Source: RI-153 sp963721725
GTDB lineage: Bacteria > Chloroflexota > Anaerolineae > Caldilineales > Caldilineaceae
Assembly: GCA_963721725.1 (NCBI GenBank)
Contig: CAVRLX010000003.1
Span: forward strand, 558,001 to 622,000
Length of the DNA: 64,000 nucleotides
Reading direction: 5' to 3'
Shown here piece after piece: positions 1 through 8,189 of the stretch. The notes beneath the pieces are model-generated. The model saw only the letters and a list, made by a program, of their open reading frames with translations. It did not search any database and was not told where the DNA came from. Both the position numbers and the translations under genes were made by a program. How positions within the stretch are numbered: the first letter of the stretch is position 1; every line of letters starts with the position of its first letter.

Positions 1-204
1 GTGCGGGCCAATGTGGATCGAGGGCGAGAGCTTCCAGCCCTGGCCCAGTTCACGCGCGGCCACGGCTCCGGTTCCCTCGGTTGCCATGCCGCCCCTGCCT
101 TTTGCGCCGTCAAAGTTCTCTGCCGAGATCGAGCGCGTCTGCGCGTTAGAAAGCTGTGCCAGATTGCCCAGGTGCATGCCCAGGCCGTTGAACGAAAGCG
201 ACAT
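1..204 (-). CDS. GH172/DUF2961 family protein, N-terminal fragment
   Basis: This is the first 68 codons of a minus-strand gene that runs off the left edge of the window. The start ATG at 204 is preceded by a good ribosome site (AAGGAG, about 10 nt upstream). The N-terminus reads like DUF2961 proteins (glycoside hydrolase family 172, the difructose-anhydride synthase / alpha-fructofuranosidase and arabinofuranosidase family): SNAQTRSISAEN, then KGRGGMATEG and AARELGQGWK, the conserved opening of that domain. No signal peptide is visible, so it is probably cytoplasmic. It heads a sugar-related minus-strand gene set, which fits a glycan-degrading enzyme. The family is assigned from N-terminal motifs only; substrate is unknown. 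Confidence 0.72.
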   Translation of the reverse strand, partial: MSLSFNGLGMHLGNLAQLSNAQTRSISAENFDGAKGRGGMATEGTGAVAARELGQGWKLSPSIHIGPH

Positions 205-271
205 GTGTAGGTTTCTCCTTGATTCGTCATTCGTGAACCGTGATGCGTAATTCGTGTTTACGCTTCACAGT

Positions 272-1126
272 TCAGCCAACATAGGGCGCGACACATTCGC
301 GCAGGGCAACCAGATTATCCCACTCGGTTTCGTTGCCACGCAGCGGTGCATCAAAGATCAGCGAAAGCGGCCCGTCAAACCCGGTCTCGGCCAGCAGATC
401 CATGCCCTGTTTGAGTTCGCTTAAATCGAGCACACCCTCGGTGTCATAGTTGGCTTTGACATGGGCAGAGTCGGCACGCGGGAAGATAGCAGCCAGATCC
501 ATATGTTTGCTCGACCCTTTGAAATTGCCGAAGTCCGCGCACAGCCCCACCTTTCCTTCGCACAGATCAAGCAGCGCCAAGACGGCCTCAGGCTGGCTGG
601 CCGTTTCGCGGAAGTTTTCGGTAATAATGCGCACGCCCTGCGCTGTGGCTTCGTCGGCCAGTTGCCGCAGATGCCGAGCGCTGCGCTGCAAAACCGGATC
701 GTCGCGGAGATTGGCGTTGAGCGTATCCACCAGCGTATACCCGGCTACCACCCGTGCATGGGACGCCCCGCAGTGGGCGGCAATGCCGATCCAATCGCGA
801 ATCCAGGCCAGATGTTCCGCCCGTTTCGTTTCGTCGGGCTGGGTAATATCGCCAGCGTCAATCAAAATGCTAAAGAGTTCGGTGCCGCTTTCGGCCAGCG
901 CCGCGCGGAGATCGTCTAAAAAGGCGGGATCGGTGCTGGGGAAATGAAAGTGAACGATCTCTAGCGTGCCAATGCCGATCTGGGCCAAACGAGAGGGCAG
1001 ATCCAGCAACGATGACGGATCAGGATCCGCTGCACGTGTAGCGGGCGGCGGGGCGTCTGGCCCCCACAGCGGCGGGCGACCCAATGCCCGGTGCAAACTC
1101 CAAGAGGAAGTAGAAAGGCGTGGCAT
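272..1126 (-). CDS. Sugar phosphate isomerase/epimerase (xylose isomerase-like TIM barrel)
   Basis: A 284-residue protein of the AP-endonuclease-2/xylose-isomerase-like barrel superfamily, whose members isomerise or epimerise sugars and inositols using a divalent metal. The N-terminal STSSWSLHRALG is the usual opening of these proteins. Likely metal ligands are E170 (ITENF), D198 (CADFG) and H222 (SAHVK). The last position, normally Glu on the final strand, is Asp here (D259 in LIFDAP), so metal binding or activity may be altered. The start at 1126 has AAGGAG just upstream. It lies between a GH172-type gene and a phytanoyl-CoA dioxygenase-like gene on the same strand, suggesting one catabolic unit. 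The exact substrate cannot be read from sequence. Confidence 0.8.
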   Translation of the reverse strand: MPRLSTSSWSLHRALGRPPLWGPDAPPPATRAADPDPSSLLDLPSRLAQIGIGTLEIVHFHFPSTDPAFLDDLRAALAESGTELFSILIDAGDITQPDETKRAEHLAWIRDWIGIAAHCGASHARVVAGYTLVDTLNANLRDDPVLQRSARHLRQLADEATAQGVRIITENFRETASQPEAVLALLDLCEGKVGLCADFGNFKGSSKHMDLAAIFPRADSAHVKANYDTEGVLDLSELKQGMDLLAETGFDGPLSLIFDAPLRGNETEWDNLVALRECVAPYVG

Positions 1127-1234
1127 GGGGGAAACTCCTTTGATAGATCAGGAAAAGTGGGAAAGTGGGAAACCGGGTTGCGTGCTGCGTGTTGCCTGTT
1201 TTGGATTCACGCAACACGCAGCACGCACTACAGG

Positions 1235-2131
1235 TCACATCTTTTGTCCGCCACCCATTGCCGGGTCACCCATTGCCGGGCCACCCATTGCCGGACCGCC
1301 CATCGCCGGGCCACCCATTGCTGGGCCACCCATCGCCGGACCACCCATCGTACCTTCGGCCTTCTTGCCTTCGACACCACTGCCCATGTCGGCGGTGGGA
1401 TCAATGCCGCGCAGCATCATGCCCTGGCCGCGCGAAAGGTGCGTCTGGATGGTGGGCGGATCTTCGGGATCGCGCAGTTGCACTAGAATTGTGGTGCGCG
1501 CTTCGTTGCTGGTGTTGATCCCGGAGCCGTGGATGGTAAGATAGCTGAAGAAAAGCACGTCGCCGGCTTTGGCCGGGCACGCCACCGACGATTCTAGCGG
1601 GTACTGATCAAAGGGCAGATGCCAACCGCCGTCGTTCTCGTGCGGGATGGGTCCGTTTTTGTGGCTGCCCGGTACCACGCGAATGCAGCCTTTTTCCAAC
1701 GGCGCGTTATCAAAATGGACCACGGCGGCGATCATCGAGTGTTTGTCGTGGGGGAAAAAGGGCACATCTTGGTGCATGGGGAACGGTGACCCCTTTTCCG
1801 GCGGCTTGATGAAGAGCTTGTTGTGGTGCAGTTGCACATTGGGCGAGCCGATAATGTCGGCGGCAGCGCCCGTGAGGCGTTCGTCCACCAGCAGCCGTGT
1901 CAGCGCCGCCGAGTGAAATTGTACGTTGTGGCAGTGTAACAGTGAGGTTTTTTCCATGGTCACGCCCTGGGCGCTTTTCCATGTGGCATCCACGCTTTTA
2001 TACCGTTGCAACCGCTCAATCAGCGCGTGGGCTTCTTGGCGGAATTGGGCGGCTTCTTCGGCGGAAAACATACCCTCCACCAGCAAATAGCCATTTTCCT
2101 TGTAAAAATCGACCTGTTCCTGGCTCAGCAT
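1235..2131 (-). CDS. Phytanoyl-CoA dioxygenase family protein with MGGPA-repeat tail
   Basis: A 298-residue Fe(II)/2-oxoglutarate-dependent oxygenase of the PhyH family. The facial triad is visible: H120 and D122 in MHQDVPF and H201 in TIHGSG, with R212 as the likely 2-oxoglutarate anchor. Bacterial relatives hydroxylate small substrates and are often found in sugar or natural-product clusters. The start at 2131 follows AAGGAG. Residues 262-293 after the catalytic domain are a run of MGGPA pentapeptides encoded by a 15-bp tandem array, ending GGGQKM. That tail is not part of the fold and looks disordered. The gene sits between the isomerase and a pentapeptide-repeat protein, all minus strand. 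Family assignment is secure; substrate is unknown. Confidence 0.85.
   Translation of the reverse strand: MLSQEQVDFYKENGYLLVEGMFSAEEAAQFRQEAHALIERLQRYKSVDATWKSAQGVTMEKTSLLHCHNVQFHSAALTRLLVDERLTGAAADIIGSPNVQLHHNKLFIKPPEKGSPFPMHQDVPFFPHDKHSMIAAVVHFDNAPLEKGCIRVVPGSHKNGPIPHENDGGWHLPFDQYPLESSVACPAKAGDVLFFSYLTIHGSGINTSNEARTTILVQLRDPEDPPTIQTHLSRGQGMMLRGIDPTADMGSGVEGKKAEGTMGGPAMGGPAMGGPAMGGPAMGGPAMGDPAMGGGQKM
1252..1350. repeat. 15-bp tandem repeat inside the PhyH gene (about 6.6 copies)
   Basis: A 15-bp unit (forward CACCCATTGCCGGGC with small variations) is repeated about six and a half times. Because 15 is a multiple of three, the gene stays in frame and encodes MGGPA pentapeptides. Wobble positions vary between copies (GCC/GCT, CAT/CAC), so the array is not a fresh expansion. 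Confidence 0.9.
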
Positions 2132-2170
2132 GATTGGCTCCTTGATGGATAAAAAGAAAGAGATTCGGGG

Positions 2171-2235
2171 AGTAGGGGATAAGAGATTGGGAAATTGACA
2201 GTGATAGCCAATCTCCCAATCTCTTATCCCCTAGT
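2171..2235. repeat. Heptad-phased palindrome after the pentapeptide-repeat gene
   Basis: Left arm 2171-2197 and right arm 2208-2234 are near-perfect inverted repeats around a loop of about 10 nt. Within the arm the motif recurs every 7 bases (GATAAGA, then GATTGGG). The right end overlaps the TAG stop of the minus-strand pentapeptide-repeat gene, so its transcript would carry a strong hairpin in the spacer before the PhyH gene. Confidence 0.85.
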
Positions 2236-3559
2236 CACCAATACCTGTTGCCCCTGTCAGAATTGTGTCTGTCAAATCCGCATCGGTGAGATCAGCGCTG
2301 TCTAGCCTGGCCCCACTTAGATCGGCCCCGCTCAGATCCGCCCCACTGAGAAGCGCCCCTTGCAGATTGGCATTTTGCAAGTTAGCCCCCCGCAGATCCA
2401 CACCCGAGAGATTGGTAAAACTGAGATTGCGCCCGGCCAAATTCGCCTCTTGACCGCCTTCAGTCACCAAATCGCGGGTTGTGCGCCATTTGCGGGCCAC
2501 CTGCGTAGTGCCGTCCCAGCGTACACCCCGCAGTTGTGCTAGCGAAAGATCTGCGCCGTCCAGATCCGCGCCGATGAAGTTGGCCCCGCTCAGATCTGCC
2601 CCGCGCAGCGAAGCATCGGCTAGACTAGCATTTTGCACCATGGCATCGGTCAGCGTGGCGCCGCGCAGATCGGCTTCATGCAAAATCGCACGTTGCAAGG
2701 TTGCCCCTTGCAGATCCGCCCCGTTTAAGATCACGCCGCTTAGGTTAGCTTCGCTTAGATCAGCCCCGGCCAGTGCCCGCCCCTGGCGCACATTGTTGAG
2801 GATTTCCCACACAGCGCGCCACTTGTCGGCGATCTGCGTGGTTTCATCGAAGACTGTCCCGCGCAGCGACGTTCGGATCAAGAGGGCCTCGTGCAGGGTT
2901 GCCCCGCGCAGATCGGCGTTGTCCAACCGCGCATCGGTGAGATCCGCACCGCTGAGATCGACGTTACGCAGATCAGCCTCGCGCAGATCGGCCTTTTGCA
3001 AATCGCGCCCTTGCCCGCCTTCGTTAACCAGCGCCCAGACCAGACGCCACTTTTCAGTGAGCTTTGTGCTCTGGTCAAGGATAGTTCCGCGCAGATCCGC
3101 CCCTTCCAACGAGGCTGTGGTGAGGTCAGCCCCGCGCAGATCAGCGTTGGCAAAGCTGGCGTTTTGGACACGCGCCCCACCGAAATCTGCCCCTTGCAGC
3201 ATGGCCCCACTCAGGTTCGCCCCTTGCAGCGTAGCCCCGCGCAGGCTGGCCCCCGTGAGATTGGCCCCGCGCAGATCCGCACCGCGCAGATCGGTAAAGG
3301 TGAGCATTGCCCCTGACAGATCTGCGCCTTGTAGATTGGCTTCAACCAAGTTGGCCTCTCGGAAATCGGCCCCGGCAAAGCGCCGCGCCGAGAGGTCGGC
3401 CCCTTGATACTCAACCTGCACACAATCTGACGGACAGCGGGAAAACCAATTGCGCCCGCCGAAGATGTAGATGCCGTAGAGCAGCATCAACAGCAGGGGT
3501 AGGCCGATTACCAAAATCAGCCAGAGGCGGGCACGCTGTGCAGCGTCGAGGTGAGCCAT
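2231..3559 (-). CDS. Membrane-anchored pentapeptide-repeat protein
   Basis: A 442-residue protein with one N-terminal membrane helix (residues about 11-33, RLWLILVIGLPLLLMLLYG) followed by a long A(D/N)LxX pentapeptide array, which folds as a right-handed quadrilateral beta-helix. The array is broken three times by a similar ~30-residue insert of the form D-x-TTQ/K-x-x-x-KWR-x-V/T-x, then (N/T)EGGQ or similar, after which the array resumes. The insert copies contain KWRLVW, KWRAVW and KWRTTR. This block structure suggests internal duplication. The helix would be anchored with most of the array on one side of the membrane. Neighbours offer no clear partner, and function is unknown; some pentapeptide proteins mimic DNA, but nothing here points to that. 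Confidence 0.85.
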   Translation of the reverse strand: MAHLDAAQRARLWLILVIGLPLLLMLLYGIYIFGGRNWFSRCPSDCVQVEYQGADLSARRFAGADFREANLVEANLQGADLSGAMLTFTDLRGADLRGANLTGASLRGATLQGANLSGAMLQGADFGGARVQNASFANADLRGADLTTASLEGADLRGTILDQSTKLTEKWRLVWALVNEGGQGRDLQKADLREADLRNVDLSGADLTDARLDNADLRGATLHEALLIRTSLRGTVFDETTQIADKWRAVWEILNNVRQGRALAGADLSEANLSGVILNGADLQGATLQRAILHEADLRGATLTDAMVQNASLADASLRGADLSGANFIGADLDGADLSLAQLRGVRWDGTTQVARKWRTTRDLVTEGGQEANLAGRNLSFTNLSGVDLRGANLQNANLQGALLSGADLSGADLSGARLDSADLTDADLTDTILTGATGIGD

Positions 3560-3564
3560 TGAAG

Positions 3565-4617
3565 TTAGAGATCGGCCAGTTTCACGGTTTGCCCGGTCGC
3601 TACCGAACGATAGGCCGCCATAATCACACGCAGCGTATCGGTGGCTTCGGCCACTGAGTGCAGCGTTTGATGGCCGCCCTCAATGGCGCTGACAAAGTGG
3701 GCGATCTCGTCGGTAAAGGTCTGTGTGCCCACATAGCCCGGATATTCCATGACGGCTGGCTCTTTGAAATTGACCGGCTTGTAATAGAGTTTGTCCGGCT
3801 CGCCCCAAAGCTGGCCGCGCTCGGCCATGATGTAAAAGAGCGCGTTGCGTGCGCCCGGTGCACGCATGGCCCAGCTCGACAAAATCTGGCCCATACTGCC
3901 GTCGCCAAACTTGAGCATCACCTGTGCCGAGTCCTCTTGTTCCATGTCCATGCGATAGGTTCCCAGCATGGCCGAGACCTCGGTGGGCAGTTGCCCGGCC
4001 AAAAAGAGCAGTCGATAGGTGGGATGATAGCCAGTGTCGATGAGTTCGCCGCCGCCCATTTTGGCCCGATCCAGCCGCCAGCCGCCCAGGCTTGGCTTTT
4101 TCATGGCCGCCCATGTGGACTTGTCCAAGTTCAGTCCGCCGCGGCGAGCGTCGCAATCCAGCGAGTGGATGGCATAAATTTGGCCCAAATCGCCGTGCAA
4201 TAGCATCTGTTTGGCCTGGAGCACTGCCGGGAAGAAGAGTTGATTGTGCGCCGCCATCATCACAATACCGCTGCTTTCCACAGCACTGCGGATCTGCTCG
4301 GCCTCTTCGAGGCTCAGGCAAAGCGGTTTTTCGGTCATCAAATGTTTGCCCGCCTGGGCCGCCGCCACAATCGATTCACAGTGCAGATGATGTGGCAGGG
4401 CCAGATCCACGACGTCGATACTGTCATCGGCCAGCAGATCGTGATAGTCGCTGTAGACCTTGACGTCGTGGCCGATCTCGGCGGTGCGGGCGCGGATATT
4501 CGCCTCGGAAACATCGGCCACAGCCACAATTTCGGCGCGGTGGGCAATGGCGTTCCAGCCGCGAATGTGCGGGCGCATGATGCCGCCACAGCCGATCAGT
4601 CCAACTTTGAGCGTCAT
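3565..4617 (-). CDS. Gfo/Idh/MocA family NAD(P)-dependent oxidoreductase
   Basis: A 350-residue dehydrogenase that probably oxidises or epimerises a sugar or cyclitol. The N-terminal Rossmann motif is GLIGCGGIMRPH (residues about 6-17). The family EKP signature appears as TEKPLCLSLEEA near residue 95, and GGGELIDTGYHP near residue 180 carries the active-site aspartate/histidine region. The length is typical. The stop lies 5 bases before the start of the pentapeptide-repeat gene, so the two are probably co-transcribed. A second family member sits at 12.9 kb on the plus strand. Cytoplasmic; the exact substrate is unknown. Confidence 0.88.
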   Translation of the reverse strand: MTLKVGLIGCGGIMRPHIRGWNAIAHRAEIVAVADVSEANIRARTAEIGHDVKVYSDYHDLLADDSIDVVDLALPHHLHCESIVAAAQAGKHLMTEKPLCLSLEEAEQIRSAVESSGIVMMAAHNQLFFPAVLQAKQMLLHGDLGQIYAIHSLDCDARRGGLNLDKSTWAAMKKPSLGGWRLDRAKMGGGELIDTGYHPTYRLLFLAGQLPTEVSAMLGTYRMDMEQEDSAQVMLKFGDGSMGQILSSWAMRAPGARNALFYIMAERGQLWGEPDKLYYKPVNFKEPAVMEYPGYVGTQTFTDEIAHFVSAIEGGHQTLHSVAEATDTLRVIMAAYRSVATGQTVKLADL

Positions 4618-4755
4618 AGAGGATTCCTTTCGTGGGTGGGGACGTTGTCGCCCCTATTGTACCGCTTGTGATCGAAAGTGTCACAGACGGGGAGCAGACA
4701 GTCGTCCAGCGCTGGACTCTGCGCTCTATGACCTTGGCGGTGAAACTCTCTGTAA

Positions 4756-4787
4756 AAGAAAATCCAGCACAGCCCTGTGCCGGATTT
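4756..4787 (-). terminator. Rho-independent terminator after the Dpp-type ABC operon
   Basis: On the minus strand, about 45 nt after the stop of the last ABC gene, AAATCCGGCACAG pairs with CTGTGCTGGATTT with one mismatch and a 2-nt loop, and is followed by TTCTTTT. It has the form expected for the end of the transporter transcript. Confidence 0.75.
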
Positions 4788-4831
4788 AGTCATGCCAGAA
4801 ACCATTGCGCCTTTGCCTTTTGCAACTTGCC

Positions 4832-5860
4832 TTAAGCCGTCGCTTTTTCTCGAGATGTTGTGGCAACGTTGGGTTTATCGTCATACAGATAACAGGTCGC
4901 TTCATGGCCGTTCGGTCCCACGGTGTAGAGCGGCGGGCGCTTGGTCAGGCAGCGCTCCATGTGATATTGACAGCGCGGATAAAAACGACAGCCGCTTTCT
5001 GTGCTGACCCGCATTTCCTCGTCGTCCACGCTGGTGGCCTCGGTGTCGCCGCCCCAGCGCACGCGCGGATCGGGCACAGGGATCGAGTTGATCAACAACT
5101 GCACATAGGGATGTTTGGGGTTTTCGATCACCTGCATGGTCTGGCCGCGCTCGGCAATACTGCCCTGATAGAGCAGATAGATCTGGTCGCCGATCTGATA
5201 CGCTGTGCTGAGGTCGTGGGTGATGTAGAGAAACGAGATATTGTGTTCATCGCGCAGGCGCAGCATGATGTCGAGGATCATGGCCCGCAGCGAAGCATCC
5301 ACCATAGAAACCGGTTCGTCGGCCACAATCAACCGCGGCTTCAGCAGATAGGCACGCGCCACCATCATACGCTGGCGCTGACCGCCGCTAAGCTGGTGCG
5401 GGTACTTTTCCAATACCTCTTCGCCGCGCATGCCCACCACGTTGAGCGCATCTTCCACAAGTTCGCGCGCATCGCGCTTGTTGTTCGCCATCTTAAAGTT
5501 GTTGATCACCATGTCGAAAACATGCTTCACCCGGTAAAACGGGTTGTAAACGGCATAAGGATCTTGAAAGACCGCCTGTACCTCGCGCCGATATTCCATC
5601 AACTGGCCCCGGTCCATGGCGCTGACGTCGTTGCCTTTATACAAAATCTGGCCCGATGAAAGCGTGATAAACCCAAGGACAAGATTCGCCAGCGTGGTCT
5701 TGCCGCTGCCGCTCTCGCCGGCAATCGTGGTAATCGTCGCCGGTTTGGATTCGACGGTGAGGTTAAAATCCTGCAACGCCACTGTCACCGGGCTGGTGTG
5801 CAAAAATCCACCGCCATAGACTTTGGTGGCATCTTTAATTTCGAGCAGGGGTTGGGACAT
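4832..5860 (-). CDS. Oligopeptide-type ABC transporter ATP-binding protein (DppF/OppF-like)
   Basis: A 342-residue nucleotide-binding subunit powering solute import. Walker A is GESGSGKTT (about residues 48-56), the ABC signature is LSGGQRQRMMVARA, Walker B is LIVADEP, and the switch histidine is in THDLS. The C-terminal extension with CRFYPRCQYHMERC is the oligopeptide-transporter domain seen in Dpp/Opp ATPases. The start at 5860 is preceded by AGGAAGAACCCTC. It is the last gene of a five-gene minus-strand set: binding protein, two permeases, two ATPases. Many Dpp/Opp-like systems in this type of bacterium import oligosaccharides rather than peptides, and the surrounding genes favour that, but the substrate is not proven. 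Confidence 0.9.
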   Translation of the reverse strand: MSQPLLEIKDATKVYGGGFLHTSPVTVALQDFNLTVESKPATITTIAGESGSGKTTLANLVLGFITLSSGQILYKGNDVSAMDRGQLMEYRREVQAVFQDPYAVYNPFYRVKHVFDMVINNFKMANNKRDARELVEDALNVVGMRGEEVLEKYPHQLSGGQRQRMMVARAYLLKPRLIVADEPVSMVDASLRAMILDIMLRLRDEHNISFLYITHDLSTAYQIGDQIYLLYQGSIAERGQTMQVIENPKHPYVQLLINSIPVPDPRVRWGGDTEATSVDDEEMRVSTESGCRFYPRCQYHMERCLTKRPPLYTVGPNGHEATCYLYDDKPNVATTSREKATA

Positions 5861-5958
5861 GAGGGTTCTTCCTCGCTTGAAACGGTTGTATCTTGTAGTG
5901 GGCGCTACCTATTTAATCGGTCCAAATTCTTCGCGACTAAGTCCAAGTTGACGGATTC

Positions 5959-6972
5959 CTATACATCATAGTACAGATGACAGGCTACATGATGATTGGG
6001 GCGCACTTCCAGCAGTGGCGGATCGATGGCCAGACATTTGTCATGAACATGCGGGCAGCGCAACTGGAAGATGCAGCCCGGCGGCGGGTTGCGCAGATCA
6101 TGGGTGATGCCCTCGGTGAGGCGCAACGGTTTGCGCTCTTTAATCGACGGGATCGACTCAATCAGCAGTTGGGTGTAGGGATGCAGCGGTTCATCAAAGA
6201 CCGTGCCCACGGGCGAGATCTCCACCATGCGCCCGGCATACATCACCGCCAGCCGATCCACCAACTGGGCCATCAGCCCCATGTCGTGGCCGATGATGAT
6301 CATCGAGACCCCGAGCCGTTTTTTGACGTCGAGCAGCGTCTCGCCCACCACGCGCTGCACCACCACATCCAGCGCGCTGGTTGGTTCGTCGGCGATGACC
6401 AGTTTGGGGTGCAACACAATCGCCATGGCAATACAGACACGCTGCTTCATGCCGCCGCTGAGTTCGTGCGGGTACATGCTATAGACCCGGCTGGGCAGCC
6501 CTACCATTGTCAGCAGGTTCAGAATGCGTTCCTTCAACTCGCCGCGGGGTAGTTTACCTTCGTGGCTTTCAATGGCATCCGCGATCTGGCTGTTAATGCG
6601 CATCACCGGGTTGAGCGAGTTCATGGCCCCTTGCGGGATCAGCGCCAGTTTGTCCCACCGCACAGCGCGTAACGCCGACCCTTGCACCGAGGCCAGATTT
6701 GTGCCGTCCAACAAAATTTCGCCGCCCACAATGCGACCGGGCGGTTGTACCAGCCGCAGGATCGCCATAGCGGTTGTCGTCTTGCCACAACCGGACTCCC
6801 CTACCAGCCCCACGATTTCCCCTTCATAGACTTTGAAGCTAACGTTATCCACGGCGCGCACATCCCCTGTGGGCGTGGCGTAATAGACTTTGAGATTGTT
6901 TACATCCAAAACGACATTGCGATTTTTTGCGCCGCTGGTGTCGTCTACCACATGCGTCATCGACACACTCAT
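5959..6972 (-). CDS. Oligopeptide-type ABC transporter ATP-binding protein (DppD/OppD-like)
   Basis: A 337-residue ATPase paired with the downstream DppF-like subunit. Walker A is GESGCGKTT, the signature LSGGMKQRVCIAMA and Walker B LVIADEPTSALDV. The C-terminal CIFQLRCPHVHDKC matches the cysteine-bearing tail of Dpp/Opp ATPases. I place the start at the ATG at 6972 because it overlaps the permease stop as ATGA, a translational-coupling arrangement; the longer open frame upstream would intrude into the permease gene. Met residues four codons later (MTHVV) could also serve. Cytoplasmic, membrane-associated. Confidence 0.88.
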   Translation of the reverse strand: MSVSMTHVVDDTSGAKNRNVVLDVNNLKVYYATPTGDVRAVDNVSFKVYEGEIVGLVGESGCGKTTTAMAILRLVQPPGRIVGGEILLDGTNLASVQGSALRAVRWDKLALIPQGAMNSLNPVMRINSQIADAIESHEGKLPRGELKERILNLLTMVGLPSRVYSMYPHELSGGMKQRVCIAMAIVLHPKLVIADEPTSALDVVVQRVVGETLLDVKKRLGVSMIIIGHDMGLMAQLVDRLAVMYAGRMVEISPVGTVFDEPLHPYTQLLIESIPSIKERKPLRLTEGITHDLRNPPPGCIFQLRCPHVHDKCLAIDPPLLEVRPNHHVACHLYYDV

Positions 6973-8186
6973 TGCTGTTGCGCTCCTCTCAGGCGGGGAT
7001 TGGCGATCTCGTCTAGCCCCACGGTCATCAGAAACAAGCCGGTAAAGATCACCACAAGCAGGGCAATCGGCAATCCCCACCACCACCACATGCCACGCAA
7101 GATGGCAGCGGCGCGGATGGCGTAGAAGATGGTCATGCCCAGCGTGGGGATGCGCGTCGGCCCCAGCCCCAGCGCTTCCAGCCCCGTGGCGGCGAGAATC
7201 GCACCGGAGACGTTGCCCGTGAAACTGGCGGCCAAGTAGGGCAGCAGATTGGGCATCATCTCTTTGAACATGATGTCAAAGCGAGACGCACCGGAAAGCC
7301 GCGCCATTTGCACATAACCGCGCTCGCGCATGGTCAGCACCTGCGAGCGGATCAAACGGGTTGGCCCAGGCCAAGCGAACAAGGCCAGCAGCAGCGCCAT
7401 ATTTTCCACGCTCACCGAGCGCACATAGGCCGAGATCACAATTAGCACCGCCAGCGAGGGGATGGTGATAAAGGCATCGGAGATGGTGCGGATCAGGTTA
7501 TCGACCCAGCCGCCCACAAACCCCGCTGTAAAGCCCAGAAAGATCCCCACGAACATCCCAATGCCGGCGGCGATTAGACCCACACGCAGCGAACGCGGCG
7601 CGCCCACAATTAACACAGCCAGCATATCGCGCCCGTTGCTTTCCGTGCCCATAGGATGATCCCAACTGGGCTGACCGAAGCCATAGGGATTGGTGCGTAC
7701 AGGGGCGGCAACAGGCGCAGCGACTGTGGGTTGGGCAGCGCTTTCAGTGGAGGTCTCGGCGGCGGGGGTGGCAGCACTGGCAAAGGGATTGCCGCCCGTC
7801 ACGGAGCCGCTGCTACTGCTGCCGCCAGAAGGGGCGCTGGTGGCAAAGGGGTTGCCACCCGTCACAGATCCGCTGCTGGCCGGGCGCTCGGTGGCAGCAA
7901 CAGAGGGGGCAGCAACTGTGGGCTGCACCACCACGGCGGGGGCGGGTTCTGCGGCCAGTTCATAGCCCGGTGCCCAGGGTGGCGGTAGGTTTTGCAGAGA
8001 ACTGGCAACACGCGCCAAATTTTCATTCCAAAACAAAGGGCCAATCACCCCCATCAGGGCCACAATCAACACCATGCTGAAGCCGATGAGAAATTTGGGG
8101 TTGAGCCAGGGCGAGTCCCAGCGCTTCACCTTCAAGGTGCTGGTTGGTTGGGGAGTGGGGTCTGCGCTTGTAGCAGATGCAGTCAT
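6969..8186 (-). CDS. ABC transporter permease (DppC-like) with a low-complexity periplasmic insert
   Basis: A 405-residue permease, about 100 longer than usual. Residues about 30-53 form the first membrane helix (IGFSMVLIVALMGVIGPLF). A stretch of roughly 110 residues follows, rich in Ala, Ser, Pro and Val, with the phrase SSGSVTGGNPFA occurring twice about 23 residues apart. The normal permease domain then resumes at HPMGTESNGRDMLAVL and carries five more helices and the EAA-type loop (MARLSGASRFDIMFKEMMPN). Topology places the insert outside the cytoplasm, in the loop facing the binding protein. The stop overlaps the DppD-like start as ATGA. Family is clear; the role of the insert is unknown. 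Confidence 0.88.
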   Translation of the reverse strand: MTASATSADPTPQPTSTLKVKRWDSPWLNPKFLIGFSMVLIVALMGVIGPLFWNENLARVASSLQNLPPPWAPGYELAAEPAPAVVVQPTVAAPSVAATERPASSGSVTGGNPFATSAPSGGSSSSGSVTGGNPFASAATPAAETSTESAAQPTVAAPVAAPVRTNPYGFGQPSWDHPMGTESNGRDMLAVLIVGAPRSLRVGLIAAGIGMFVGIFLGFTAGFVGGWVDNLIRTISDAFITIPSLAVLIVISAYVRSVSVENMALLLALFAWPGPTRLIRSQVLTMRERGYVQMARLSGASRFDIMFKEMMPNLLPYLAASFTGNVSGAILAATGLEALGLGPTRIPTLGMTIFYAIRAAAILRGMWWWWGLPIALLVVIFTGLFLMTVGLDEIANPRLRGAQQQ

Positions 8187-8189
8187 GGG

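Noticed and set aside
1..250. Plus-strand frames at the left edge
   Set aside because: The minus strand encodes a recognisable DUF2961 N-terminus with a good ribosome site.
2265..3407. Long plus-strand frame of 308 codons antisense to the pentapeptide-repeat gene
   Set aside because: The Ser/Ala/Pro/Arg-rich product mirrors the repetitive codons of the real minus-strand gene and has no ribosome site.
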